DNA from: Candidatus Aerophobota bacterium
GTDB taxonomy: Bacteria > Aerophobota > Aerophobia > Aerophobales > Aerophobaceae
DNA length: 42,232 nucleotides
Direction of reading: 5' to 3'
NCBI GenBank assembly: GCA_030672545.1
Contig: DAOVGF010000031.1
Span: 1-42,232, forward strand
A program made the position numbers and the translations under genes. The stretch's first letter is position 1, and every line of letters begins with the position of its first letter. The notes beneath the pieces are model-generated. The model searched no databases, was not told the DNA's origin, and worked only from the letters and a program-made list of their open reading frames with translations. This document shows positions 15,414 through 23,944 of the stretch, one piece after another.

Positions 15414-15439
15414 CAATAATAAAACGGTCTTTATTATTG
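15414..15439. terminator. AT-rich hairpin between convergent genes, possible two-way terminator
   Basis: CAATAATAAA and TTTATTATTG (15414-15423 and 15430-15439) are a perfect 10-base inverted repeat around ACGGTC. It lies between the converging Gfo/Idh/MocA and MlrC genes and covers the MlrC stop codon. The stem is AT-rich, so termination may be weak. Confidence 0.35.
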
Positions 15440-16924
15440 ATTTTTCCTCCACGATGAAAGATTTAGATCATCCAGGGGGAAAATTGGCCGGGGTATCTTC
15501 TTATAGGATCTCTTGCTATAATCCCAGTTGGCAAAGCCTGGACTATTAAAAAAAAGTGTTTTCCGGGCCACTGATTTATAAGTGATTAGATTAAGCAGAC
15601 CATCTTTTAAAACAATAATCTTTTTGTCCTCGGGTTCAATATGTAAACTACGAAGCATAGCCGGATCATGAATTGAGGCACCCTGGGAGATGAGTATTAT
15701 GTCTATTCCATTCACCTCAAATACTACGGTAGGCCCCATGTCTATTTCTCTTTCGGTGAATTGAAAATCCTTACCCCAGTATTTACCTTCGGAGATGACT
15801 TTTACCGTCCCGGTAACCGTAACCGGTTTAGCATTTATTTGATCCATTTTACCGCCTATTTTGACAGTCAGACTTTTATCCACCCCGGCCTCAATACATT
15901 TATCCACTGCATCAGGGTCAACGATAGCTGCTATGACCGCATTTTTCACCTTTCTTCTGATGAAACTCCGGAGAAAAAAAGGTACATCGCCTGCTGCTCC
16001 TGCCCAAAAACAATCTCCCGTGTCAACAAAAAGTATTGGTCTATCTGACGAAGTAAGAGCCTGATCAATTCCTTGGTCAATAGTGGGAGCGTCCAGGGTA
16101 AATTCATGACGCATATCCCACATCAGTTGAGCAAATCTATCGGTCTCAAATTGGGCTAATTGTTCATCTTTTTTGGCTACCACGAGAACAGAAGAACCAA
16201 CTTCTTTAATATCGGCCAGTGAGTAACCAATGAAGAAGGAAGCCGACAGAATTTCTTCTTTTCTTTCAAGTTCTTTGATTCTTTGTACTAACTTTGCTCT
16301 GGGTTTCGGAGAAGACTCTCCCGGTAACAACGCAGGTAGTTTTCTCATACACATTACAGGTCTAATTTTGTTTTTCATTAAAAAACTCATTAGGTGAGCC
16401 GCTTGTTGTCCTACTTTACTTTGATCAATATGAGGATGAGTGCGGTATCCAATTAAAAAATCCGCATACTTCACCATATCCGGGGAAACATTAGCATGAT
16501 GATCTAAAGTGACCCCCACTGGAATGGCATTTCCCGTAATTTCCCTGATTCTACGGAGTAGATAACCCTCTGGATCGTCCAAATCCTCAGTGACCATAGC
16601 CCCATGAAGAAACAATAAAATTCCTTCTAATTGCTGTTTTGTCTTTTGTATTCTTTCAAGTAAATTTTGCTCCAGAAACTTGAAAGCTACTGTGGTAACC
16701 GGACCTGAGGGTATCGCCGAAGCAGAAATTGTAGGAACAAGCTCTATTCCTTGATTTTCTGCAACTTCCAGAGCACCCTTTAGTTCCGAGTTCTTTTCTC
16801 TATGGTAATTCAGAATATCCTCATCCAGTAAAAGTTCATATTCCTGAAAACATTTTAGATCTGTCTTCACCAGAGAAAAAGTATTAGATTCATGACAGAT
16901 ACTCCCTACGGCTACTAGCATCAT
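15434..16924 (-). CDS. M81 family metallopeptidase (MlrC/microcystinase-like)
   Basis: The 496-residue protein matches the MlrC family, first described for microcystin breakdown but widespread in bacteria of unknown substrate. N-terminal VGSICHESNTFS (6-17) is the family opener. LDHHANVS (140-147) and YRTHPHID (160-167) supply the zinc ligands, most likely Asp141, His143 and His165. The spacing (2 and 24) agrees with the family. A C-terminal MlrC domain follows. AGGAGG precedes two tandem ATGs. It lies 46 bases downstream of the DegT aminotransferase gene on the same strand and they look like one unit. In sugar or peptide loci such proteins may act as amidohydrolases on small amide compounds, but this is inference. 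Confidence 0.85.
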   Translation of the reverse strand: MMLVAVGSICHESNTFSLVKTDLKCFQEYELLLDEDILNYHREKNSELKGALEVAENQGIELVPTISASAIPSGPVTTVAFKFLEQNLLERIQKTKQQLEGILLFLHGAMVTEDLDDPEGYLLRRIREITGNAIPVGVTLDHHANVSPDMVKYADFLIGYRTHPHIDQSKVGQQAAHLMSFLMKNKIRPVMCMRKLPALLPGESSPKPRAKLVQRIKELERKEEILSASFFIGYSLADIKEVGSSVLVVAKKDEQLAQFETDRFAQLMWDMRHEFTLDAPTIDQGIDQALTSSDRPILFVDTGDCFWAGAAGDVPFFLRSFIRRKVKNAVIAAIVDPDAVDKCIEAGVDKSLTVKIGGKMDQINAKPVTVTGTVKVISEGKYWGKDFQFTEREIDMGPTVVFEVNGIDIILISQGASIHDPAMLRSLHIEPEDKKIIVLKDGLLNLITYKSVARKTLFFNSPGFANWDYSKRSYKKIPRPIFPLDDLNLSSWRKNQ

Positions 16925-16970
16925 TTCTCCTCCTGGTCTTTTAAGAAGATATTTACTTCAGGCGTTATTA

Positions 16971-18209
16971 TTATGAGAGAAGCTCTAAGCAGTTTTTCTT
17001 AATTTTCCATATAGCTTCCACGATTGTGTCCATATCGTTGGTGGTACCCAAGAGAGCTCGATGAGATATCCAGACCATTTGACGGGAAAGTCGAGAAGCC
17101 ACCGGAAAATCTGCGGCCTTGGGTTGAAAGTGACCCGGATAATGAGGGCATTCCACCGGACACCCCCGGGGACGAAATTGCTTCTCGGTAAATAGTTCAA
17201 GTTCGTGGATGGCCGGGTAAGGTCTTTCAACCGGTATACCCTCTGCCTTTAAAGCTCTGGCAAAAGTCTCCCGCGGTAATTTCTCAAAATATTCTTCTTG
17301 GTAGAGGAAGGGATACAAATATAAACCCCTCTTGGTTACTCGACTATCACATTGTTGAGGAATGATCCCCGGAATCAATTGTAGTTGCTGGGTAAGATAA
17401 CGGGCATTTTTGTTTCGAATATTAAGATGCTCAGGTAATCTCTTCAGTTGAACTCGCAGCACCGCCGCTTGTAACTCGGTCAGGCGGTAATTAGAGCCTA
17501 AACGAAAGTGACAATAATCATGTTCACCTTTATGTCTTCCACAATTAATAATGGAAGCACATTCTTCTGCCAGAGTCTTGTCATCAGTAATAATAATTCC
17601 TCCTTCGCCGGCAGTCATAGTTTTGCTGGCCTGCATACTAAAAGTGCCTAAATTGGCAAAAGTCCCAATTTTTTTGCTTTTCCACTCTGCACCATGAGCA
17701 TGAGCCGAGTCCTCGATCCATTTCAATTGGTGTTGGGAAACAATCTTGCCTAGGGCATCTAAATCAGCGGGATGACCAGCAAAATGCACGGGAATAATTG
17801 CTTTGGTTCTGTCAGTAATTACTGCCTCTACTTGTTTAGGATCAAGGCAAAAAGTTTTCTCATCCACATCAACCAGCAAAGGTACTGCGTTGGCATAAAG
17901 AACGGCTGACGCCGTAGCCATAAAGGTATAGTCCGGCACTATAACTTCATCACCGGGTCCTATATCCAAAGCCGTGAGAGCCACTTCGATAGCATGAGAT
18001 CCGTTAGTGACTGCTAGGGCGTATGAAGCCTCCTGAAATCGCGCAAATTCAACTTCAAAATCGTCTACCATGTGCCCCTGAGTGCAGAACCAATTTCCAC
18101 TCTGGATAACCGAGGTAACTGCTTCTAACTCCTGTTGATCCCATATAGGCCACTTTGGAAAGGGTTTCTTTCGTACAGGTACTCCGTCTTTTAGTGCAAG
18201 TTTAGCCAT
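16971..18209 (-). CDS. DegT/DnrJ/EryC1/StrS family PLP aminotransferase
   Basis: The 412-residue protein is a sugar/cyclitol-type aminotransferase using pyridoxal phosphate. Visible are LKDGVPVRKKPFPKWP (5-20), typical of the AHBA-synthase and scyllo-inosose aminotransferase branch, TNGSHAIEVAL (68-78), WIEDSAHAHGA (164-174), and the PLP-binding Lys196 in SMQASKTMTAGEGG. The family transfers an amino group from glutamate or glutamine to a keto-sugar or ketocyclitol, or in reverse. GAGGG precedes the ATG. Paired with a peptidase/amidohydrolase (MlrC) rather than nucleotide-sugar genes, it is more likely to act in catabolism or modification of an amino-sugar than in O-antigen synthesis. Confidence 0.87.
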   Translation of the reverse strand: MAKLALKDGVPVRKKPFPKWPIWDQQELEAVTSVIQSGNWFCTQGHMVDDFEVEFARFQEASYALAVTNGSHAIEVALTALDIGPGDEVIVPDYTFMATASAVLYANAVPLLVDVDEKTFCLDPKQVEAVITDRTKAIIPVHFAGHPADLDALGKIVSQHQLKWIEDSAHAHGAEWKSKKIGTFANLGTFSMQASKTMTAGEGGIIITDDKTLAEECASIINCGRHKGEHDYCHFRLGSNYRLTELQAAVLRVQLKRLPEHLNIRNKNARYLTQQLQLIPGIIPQQCDSRVTKRGLYLYPFLYQEEYFEKLPRETFARALKAEGIPVERPYPAIHELELFTEKQFRPRGCPVECPHYPGHFQPKAADFPVASRLSRQMVWISHRALLGTTNDMDTIVEAIWKIKKNCLELLS

Positions 18210-18407
18210 AGTTTCTACTCCCTCTGTTACATAATATATTAGTTGATTATTGGTTGATTTTTATCTTGATTAATTTAGGCTATCTCAAATTTTCCATCCT
18301 GTCAATCAACACATCAAATCTCTTCAGCTTGGGGAAAATTTTGAGTATTGCCTCAACAAATACCTACATCGGGAGACTTTTCCCGGAACTGAAGAGAGAC
18401 TGGAAAA

Positions 18408-18440
18408 TTGACAGAGGTGGAATTGACGGTATACTGTCAA
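18408..18440 (+). promoter_or_regulatory. Promoter with overlapping near-palindromic operator
   Basis: TTGACA (18408-18413), a 16-base spacer and TATACT (18430-18435) form a strong promoter about 65 bases before the amidohydrolase gene. The 18-base sequence TTGACGGTATACTGTCAA (18423-18440) is a palindrome with one mismatched pair and covers the whole -10 box. That is the position expected for a repressor site. A second CTGTCAAT copy lies at 18299-18306, in the divergent upstream region near the DegT gene. Confidence 0.6.
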
Positions 18441-18500
18441 TGTTGTTTCAGGAAAATATTGCCGAGCTGATTTCGTGCGCGAATAGATAAAAGAGGAAAT

Positions 18501-19781
18501 ATGACCGCTAATTCTCTTTATCGGGATATTTTAGCCGAAATAAAAGAAATCCCTATTTTGGATGTTCACTCTCACATTTCCACCGATTGCCCCCAAGCCA
18601 AAGACCTCTCCGATATTTTGTTTTACCATTTTGTGAGAAGAGAAGTATATTCTGCCGGCTTAGGGGACGATAATTTCTTAGTCTCTCAGGCCCCTCTCAG
18701 TGAGAGAATGGCTCGTTTCCTTCCCTATCTTGAACATATTGAGCATACTACCACTTTTTGGTGTGTAAGAAAAATTATTAAAGATATTTACGGAATACCG
18801 GAAGGTATAAACCGGCACAACTGGCGAGAAATAGAAAAAAGAATTAAAGAGAGAGGAGATAATAACAGTTGGTCAAAGAAAATAATGGTCAAAGCCGGCA
18901 TTGAACGTTCACTTACTTGCGAGGGCAACTGGGATAAGGAAAATCCGAAAAAACACCCTTTTCTTTCTCCGCTGTTCGAGAACTTGGAAGACTTCAACTT
19001 TGACCCAGAGCGGGGAACATCCGTTTTGAACCTGGTAAAAAATCAGTTTGGTTACCTTCCTTCTGTGGCCGGGGAATTTGAAGATCTCTTGGCTAAATTT
19101 TTCCAAAAAAAGATAGAAAGTGGGATAGGCTACTTTGTCTGTTTTATCAGTACTGCTCTCCAATTGCTGGGAGCGAAAAGGAGAAAAATAGAAGAACTTT
19201 ATCAAGCCAGAATTGCCGGTAAAAAACTTAGCTTTGAAGAAGAAAATATTCTGATAACCTGGCTGCTTCATACCTATTTTGAGATTATCAGAGAACACAG
19301 GTGCCCGATTCAACTTTGTATAGGGGCCTGGTGGGCAAAACCAAAACTAAGATACGGGGAATCTTATGTATTTTCTGATCATCGTTTTGTTTTTGATTTG
19401 ATTCCTCTATTCAAAACTTTTCCCGAGGTCAAAATAAACATTATGTGTGCTGCTCATTCTCTTTCTCAAGAGCTTACCATTATCTCCAGAATGCTTCCCA
19501 ACATTAGTCTTCTTGGTTTTTGGTGGCATACTTTATTTCCTACCTACGTTAAGACCACAATTGCTGAAAGATTGGAGGCTCTTCCAGCTAATAAATGGAT
19601 AGCTGTGGGCACCGACGCCTACTCGGTGGAGTGGGCTTATGCAAAAGTTAGTCTGATTTTGGATTGTTTAGCCAGAGTCCTCTCGGAAAAAATCGAACAG
19701 GGTTACCTTTCCCGGAGGAAGGCTCTTTGGTTGGCCCGAAGAGTTCTCTACGATAACCCAAAGGAAATCTACAAACTTTGA
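18501..19781 (+). CDS. Amidohydrolase-superfamily protein, glucuronate isomerase-like
   Basis: The 426-residue protein has a TIM-barrel metal site. The N-terminal HxH is His23 and His25 in ILDVHSHI, a later His lies in CAAHSLSQ, and the C-terminal Asp is Asp372 in VGTDAYSVEW. General layout (SHI near residue 25, long helical inserts, LYDNPKEIYKL end) recalls uronate isomerases and related COG1904-type hydrolases. A uronate isomerase would convert aldo- to keto-uronate; a decarboxylase or lactonase is equally possible. AGAGGAAAT precedes the ATG. It is the first gene behind the operator-covered promoter and leads into the ABC importer genes, so its substrate is probably what the importer carries, or a derivative. 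Confidence 0.75.
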   Translation: MTANSLYRDILAEIKEIPILDVHSHISTDCPQAKDLSDILFYHFVRREVYSAGLGDDNFLVSQAPLSERMARFLPYLEHIEHTTTFWCVRKIIKDIYGIPEGINRHNWREIEKRIKERGDNNSWSKKIMVKAGIERSLTCEGNWDKENPKKHPFLSPLFENLEDFNFDPERGTSVLNLVKNQFGYLPSVAGEFEDLLAKFFQKKIESGIGYFVCFISTALQLLGAKRRKIEELYQARIAGKKLSFEEENILITWLLHTYFEIIREHRCPIQLCIGAWWAKPKLRYGESYVFSDHRFVFDLIPLFKTFPEVKINIMCAAHSLSQELTIISRMLPNISLLGFWWHTLFPTYVKTTIAERLEALPANKWIAVGTDAYSVEWAYAKVSLILDCLARVLSEKIEQGYLSRRKALWLARRVLYDNPKEIYKL

Positions 19782-19890
19782 AAATGTCCGAAAGTAAAAT
19801 AATGTCCGGAAGGAGGTGGTGAGTTAGCAACAATAGCTGAGCAGATTTAATTGATGTAAAGAGTGGTTTTATCGAAAAAGGAGGAGTAAA

Positions 19891-20862
19891 ATGATAAGAA
19901 AGAAAGTGATTATGGCTCTGCTACTGACGGCGCTGATTTGTGGTGGAGTTGTTGGCGTCGGCGTGGCTCAGGAAAAGATTATCATCGGGTGTTCCATCAT
20001 TACCTATGAGCATCCCTTTTACATTGATGTGGTCAATGGAATGAAAAGAGTGGTAGAAAGAGCGGACGTAGATTTCTTGCTCAATGACCCTAAATGCAAG
20101 CTTGCTCCTCAAGTACAGGCTCTGGAGACTTATATTGCCCGCGGTGTAGATGCTTTAGTCGTCTACGGAGTTGATCCGGTAGGTGTAGTGCCGGTGGTAG
20201 AAGAAGCGACTGCTCTGGGAATACCGGTTATAACGGCGGATATGAAACTGCAGACTGATAAGGTAGTAACCTTTGTCGGCTCAAACAATCTGGAGATCGG
20301 CACCAAAGTGGGGAAATGGACCAAAGAATATATCGAGAACAACATGGGAGGGAAAGCTAAGATCGGTATAGTAGCCTGGTTGGTATCAGTAGCTCAACAA
20401 CAGAGAGTCCAGGGCTTCAAAGATCAGGTCACTCAGCTACCCGGGGTAGAGATTGTTACTATTCAGAATGTTGAGGAAGCTCTGAGAGACAATGCTATGA
20501 CCGTCACTGAAAATATTATAACCGCTCACCCAGATATCGACTTTATCTACGGTTCAAATCAGACTTGTTGTATGGGAGCAGTATCAGCCGTAGATGCTCT
20601 GGGAGCAGGAATCAAGGTTGTGGGCGTGGATATAGACACTGAAATGGTCAAAGCCATTAAGGACGGAAAGCTCTTTGCCACAGTAGCTCAGCAGCCTTTG
20701 CTCTTAGGTGAGGCAGCTATGCAGGCGGCTATGATAAAGGTCAAAGGTCTGGAATGCTTGGGCTCCGATTTCGTGGCGGAAAACATCATCATTCCCGTAC
20801 TTTTAGTATCCAAGGACAATCTTGAGCAAGCCACAAAAGAACTGGAAATATTGGCTTACTAA
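19891..20862 (+). CDS. Sugar ABC transporter periplasmic substrate-binding protein (ribose type)
   Basis: The 323-residue protein starts with a Sec signal peptide (MIRKK, hydrophobic 6-24, likely cleavage after VGVA). It then shows the periplasmic-binding-protein type 1 fold: IIIGCSIITYEHPFYIDVVNGMKR, repeated alternation of strands and helices, VYGVDPVGVVPVV, ITADMKL, and VVGVDIDTEMVKAIKDGKL before the C-terminus. This is the RbsB/XylF-like class that binds monosaccharides, cyclitols or autoinducer-type sugars. AAAGGAGG precedes the ATG. It follows the amidohydrolase gene after 109 bases and is separated from the ATPase gene by a stable stem-loop. Confidence 0.9.
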   Translation: MIRKKVIMALLLTALICGGVVGVGVAQEKIIIGCSIITYEHPFYIDVVNGMKRVVERADVDFLLNDPKCKLAPQVQALETYIARGVDALVVYGVDPVGVVPVVEEATALGIPVITADMKLQTDKVVTFVGSNNLEIGTKVGKWTKEYIENNMGGKAKIGIVAWLVSVAQQQRVQGFKDQVTQLPGVEIVTIQNVEEALRDNAMTVTENIITAHPDIDFIYGSNQTCCMGAVSAVDALGAGIKVVGVDIDTEMVKAIKDGKLFATVAQQPLLLGEAAMQAAMIKVKGLECLGSDFVAENIIIPVLLVSKDNLEQATKELEILAY

Positions 20863-20919
20863 AATAAAGCCAATTAAACTCTATTCCTTTGAAAACGGAG
20901 AGAAAGGTAAATAATAATA

Positions 20920-20960
20920 TGCGTAGAGGTTTGGTTGCATTAATACCAAGCCTCTACGCA
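20920..20960 (+). promoter_or_regulatory. Stem-loop between binding-protein and ATPase genes
   Basis: Arms 20920-20935 and 20945-20960 pair over 16 bases with a single G-U wobble and enclose a nine-base loop (TGCATTAAT). A short T-rich stretch follows (CTTATTT). Such hairpins after binding-protein genes act as partial terminators or protect the 3' end of the message, so that more binding protein than membrane parts is made. Confidence 0.65.
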
Positions 20961-20982
20961 CTTATTTAGATAGGATACAGTC

Positions 20983-21744
20983 ATGCAAAAGGAACCTTTG
21001 TTGAAAATGAAAGGTATTTGCAAGAAATTCGGATCGGTTCAGGCTCTGAACAATGTGGATTTTGAACTCTACGATAATGAAATCCTCGGCCTGGTTGGAG
21101 ATAACGGGGCCGGGAAAACAACCCTAATTAAAATCGTCTCCGGCGCCTACTCCCCGGATGAGGGAAAAATTTTCTTACGAGGAGAGCAGGTAAACATTTT
21201 GGATCCCAGAAGTGCCAAAACTTTGGGAATAGAAACCGTATATCAAGATCTGGCTTTAGCTGATAAACTCAATATCGCTGAAAATATTTTTCTGGGAAAA
21301 GAGCGCTTAAAGAACTTTTTAGGAACTCCCATAAGAATACTGGATAAGAAACGTATGGAGGCAGAAACGCTTCCTACCTTAAGAAAACTAAAAATAGATA
21401 TTGAATCTCCTCGGGCTAAAGTAGCAACACTTTCCGGGGGACAGCGACAGGCCACAGCTATCGCCAAGAGTATTTTTTGGAAAGCCAGAATAATTATTAT
21501 GGATGAGCCAACGGCTGCTTTGGGAGTTGCGGAGACTATGAAAGTTCGCCAAATAACACTGGATTTAAAGAAAGAGGGGGCTTCCGTTATTTTGATAAGT
21601 CACAATCTGGAGGACATTTTTTCCGTGGTCGATAGGGTTATTATCCTGCGCGGCGGACGTCGAGTGGGAGACCGTTTGGTCAAACAAACTACCAGAGATG
21701 AAATTGTAAAATTAATGATCACCGGGGAGCGCGCTATCCAATGA
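20983..21744 (+). CDS. Sugar ABC transporter ATP-binding protein (single-domain)
   Basis: The 253-residue ATPase has Walker A VGDNGAGKTT (38-47), Q-loop YQDL (87-90), signature LSGGQRQ (150-156), Walker B IIMDEP (171-176) and a switch His in LISHNLED. It has one nucleotide-binding domain, unlike the duplicated RbsA type, and would work as a homodimer, as in FrcA-like importers. It energises import by the permease encoded next. It starts 22 bases after the stem-loop, and its stop overlaps the permease start as ATGA. Confidence 0.92.
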   Translation: MQKEPLLKMKGICKKFGSVQALNNVDFELYDNEILGLVGDNGAGKTTLIKIVSGAYSPDEGKIFLRGEQVNILDPRSAKTLGIETVYQDLALADKLNIAENIFLGKERLKNFLGTPIRILDKKRMEAETLPTLRKLKIDIESPRAKVATLSGGQRQATAIAKSIFWKARIIIMDEPTAALGVAETMKVRQITLDLKKEGASVILISHNLEDIFSVVDRVIILRGGRRVGDRLVKQTTRDEIVKLMITGERAIQ

Positions 21745-22733
21745 GTAAAAATTCCCAAAACACGGCCAAACAAAAGGAAGAAAAAAAAGTAGTTTTCCTA
21801 CTGCGACATACGGTAGAAACTTACGGACTCTTGGCGGGATTTGTGGTACTGTGTGTTTTCTTATCTATTGCCAGCCCCTATTTTTTGACTCTCTCAAATA
21901 TATTCAATGTGGGACGACAAATAGCGGTAACTGCTATTATTGCCTTTGGTATGACCTTTGTCATTACGGCTGCCCAGATTGACCTGAGTGTAGGTTCAGT
22001 GGTGGCTTTGACTGGAGTTATTACAGCTGCCTTGGTGACCCGAGCTGGATTTCCGGTTTGGATCTGGTTGCCTTTGGTTTTACTGACCGGAATCACCATT
22101 GGCTTAATGCATGGATTCTTTGTAGCTAAGCAAAAGATACCCGCATTCTTACTAACTCTGGCTACTATGGGAGTGTTACGCGGTATAGGATTTATCTATA
22201 CCCGAGGTCATCCCATTTATATAGGCTCCCGTGGATTTCGGGCTATCGGGCGAGGATTTATAGGACCTGTTCCCATTCCTATAATCATCATGGTAATTAT
22301 CTGGCTAATTTGCTATTTTATCCTTACCCAATCCAAAATCGGCAAATATATTACCGTAGTAGGTGAGAGTCAAAGGGTAGCCAGATTATCAGGTATCAAC
22401 GTTGATCGAGTCCTCATTTTTGTATTCGTGATAGAGGGAGTACTCACCGCCATTAGTGGTATTATAATGGCCTCTCGTCTGGGAACGGGTTCACCGCAGG
22501 TAGCCCTTGGTCTGGAACTAAATGTCATAGCTGCCGTTATATTGGGGGGTACCAGTTTGTTCGGAGGCGAAGGTCGAATGTTTGGAACCTTATTGGGAGC
22601 TATGGTGATAGGGACTCTGGTTAACGGAATGACTTTACTTAACATCTCGCCCTACGTACAAATGGTTGTCCGAGGACTGGTAATTCTTGGTGCTGTATGG
22701 GTAAACATGGCCCGATACAGAGTTAAGAGGTAG
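21741..22733 (+). CDS. Sugar ABC transporter permease (RbsC type)
   Basis: The 330-residue inner-membrane protein has about eight to ten hydrophobic segments and the branched-chain/ribose permease family features. These include FGMTFVITAAQIDLSVGSV (start of the conserved core), GFFVAKQKIPAFLLTLATMG and VILGGTSLFGGEGRMFGTLLG (ATPase contact region). It would form a dimeric channel with the ATPase and take substrate from the periplasmic binding protein. Its start overlaps the ATPase stop. It converges on metK with only three bases between stop codons and no visible terminator. Confidence 0.92.
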   Translation: MSKNSQNTAKQKEEKKVVFLLRHTVETYGLLAGFVVLCVFLSIASPYFLTLSNIFNVGRQIAVTAIIAFGMTFVITAAQIDLSVGSVVALTGVITAALVTRAGFPVWIWLPLVLLTGITIGLMHGFFVAKQKIPAFLLTLATMGVLRGIGFIYTRGHPIYIGSRGFRAIGRGFIGPVPIPIIIMVIIWLICYFILTQSKIGKYITVVGESQRVARLSGINVDRVLIFVFVIEGVLTAISGIIMASRLGTGSPQVALGLELNVIAAVILGGTSLFGGEGRMFGTLLGAMVIGTLVNGMTLLNISPYVQMVVRGLVILGAVWVNMARYRVKR

Positions 22734-22736
22734 GTC

Positions 22737-23885
22737 TTAAATTCCCGCCAGGCGACAAAGTTCCGGAGCTCGATCAGTTTTTTCCCAGGTAAAGTCTTTA
22801 TCCTCCCGTCCAAAATGTCCATAACAAGCAGTCTTTTTATAAATAGGACGAAGAAGATCCAGGTATTCGATTATCCCTCGGGGAGTGAGATCGAAGTTGT
22901 CCTGGATAAGCTTGTTTATCCGGGACTCGGGGATTTTCCCCGTCCCGAAAGTATCTACCATTAAAGATATAGGTATTTTTTTCCCAATGACATAGGCAAT
23001 TTGAACCTCACATTTGTCAGCGATCCCAGCCGCTACTAAATTTTTGGCAATGTAACGAGCCATATATGAACCAGAACGGTCTACCTTGGTAGGATCCTTT
23101 CCTGAGAAACATCCCCCCCCGTGAGAACCTACTCCTCCGTAAGTATCCATTATTATCTTTCTTCCGGTAAGTCCTGTATCTGCCTGAGGTCCTCCTATTT
23201 TGAAACTACCGGTTTGATTAATGTAGTAACTAAGGTCGGTGCTTCTATATTGCTCGGGAAGACAGGGTTTAATAACCATCTCTATTATCTCGTCTTCGAT
23301 ATCTTCCACTTCGACTTCTGGGGAATGCTGGGCTGAAATCACCACCGTGCTCACCCTTCGGGGAACTCCATTTTCATACTCAACGGTTACTTGAGATTTG
23401 CCATCAGGACGAAGATAAGGGAGAATCTTTTTCTTTCTTACTTCAGCTAATCTTTTGGTCAGACGATGAGCCAGGATGATGGGCAGAGGCATCAACTCAG
23501 GTGTTTCCTTGGTAGCATACCCGAACATCATCCCCTGATCTCCTGCCCCGTCCTTATCTACCCCCAAAGCAATATCGGAAGATTGCTCATTAATGGAAGT
23601 AATTACGGCACAACTTTTATAGTCTATTCCATAACTGGCATGAGTATAACCTATTTGCTTAAGAACCTGACGAGCAATGGAAGGAATGTCTATATAGCAG
23701 GTAGTGGTGATTTCACCAGCCATAAAAGCTAAACCGGTGGTAACCAGCGTCTCGCAGGCCACCCGGCCTTGGGAATCTTGCTTTAAAATAGCGTCAAGGA
23801 CTGCATCAGAAATTTGGTCGGCAATTTTATCCGGATGCCCTTCGGTTACCGATTCAGAAGTAAAGAGGTATTTCTCTCTGTTCAT
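22737..23885 (-). CDS. metK: S-adenosylmethionine synthetase
   Basis: This enzyme makes SAM from methionine and ATP. The 382-residue sequence carries the family signatures: FTSESVTEGHPDKIADQISDA near the N-terminus, GAGDQGMMFGYA (the adenine/methionine hexapeptide region) and GGGCFSGKDPTKVDRSGSY (P-loop-like). Length is normal for the bacterial homotetramer. AAAAGGCG precedes the ATG. It lies 59 bases behind the EIIA gene, probably co-transcribed. No SAM or S-box riboswitch is visible in the short gap. It supplies SAM, the substrate of the DUF62 relative at 13564. Confidence 0.95.
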   Translation of the reverse strand: MNREKYLFTSESVTEGHPDKIADQISDAVLDAILKQDSQGRVACETLVTTGLAFMAGEITTTCYIDIPSIARQVLKQIGYTHASYGIDYKSCAVITSINEQSSDIALGVDKDGAGDQGMMFGYATKETPELMPLPIILAHRLTKRLAEVRKKKILPYLRPDGKSQVTVEYENGVPRRVSTVVISAQHSPEVEVEDIEDEIIEMVIKPCLPEQYRSTDLSYYINQTGSFKIGGPQADTGLTGRKIIMDTYGGVGSHGGGCFSGKDPTKVDRSGSYMARYIAKNLVAAGIADKCEVQIAYVIGKKIPISLMVDTFGTGKIPESRINKLIQDNFDLTPRGIIEYLDLLRPIYKKTACYGHFGREDKDFTWEKTDRAPELCRLAGI

Positions 23886-23944
23886 TTTTTTCGCCTTTTC
23901 TTTGACTTCAAAAATCCGTTTAAAATGACTTTACCCAGACTATT

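Noticed and set aside
18277..18305. Minus-strand TTGACA with TAGCCT as promoter for the DegT-MlrC unit
   Set aside because: The -35 box is perfect, but the -10 box matches only three of six positions; not listed as a feature.
18254..18490. 78-codon plus-strand frame before the amidohydrolase gene
   Set aside because: A strong promoter with an operator lies inside it and no ribosome-binding site precedes it, so it is regulatory DNA.
20983..21744. ABC ATPase as a truncated RbsA
   Set aside because: All motifs of one nucleotide-binding domain are complete and single-domain ATPases are normal in FrcA-like importers.
22731..22740. Terminator between the permease and metK genes
   Set aside because: Only three bases separate the stop codons and no hairpin is visible; the genes may use overlapping 3' ends.
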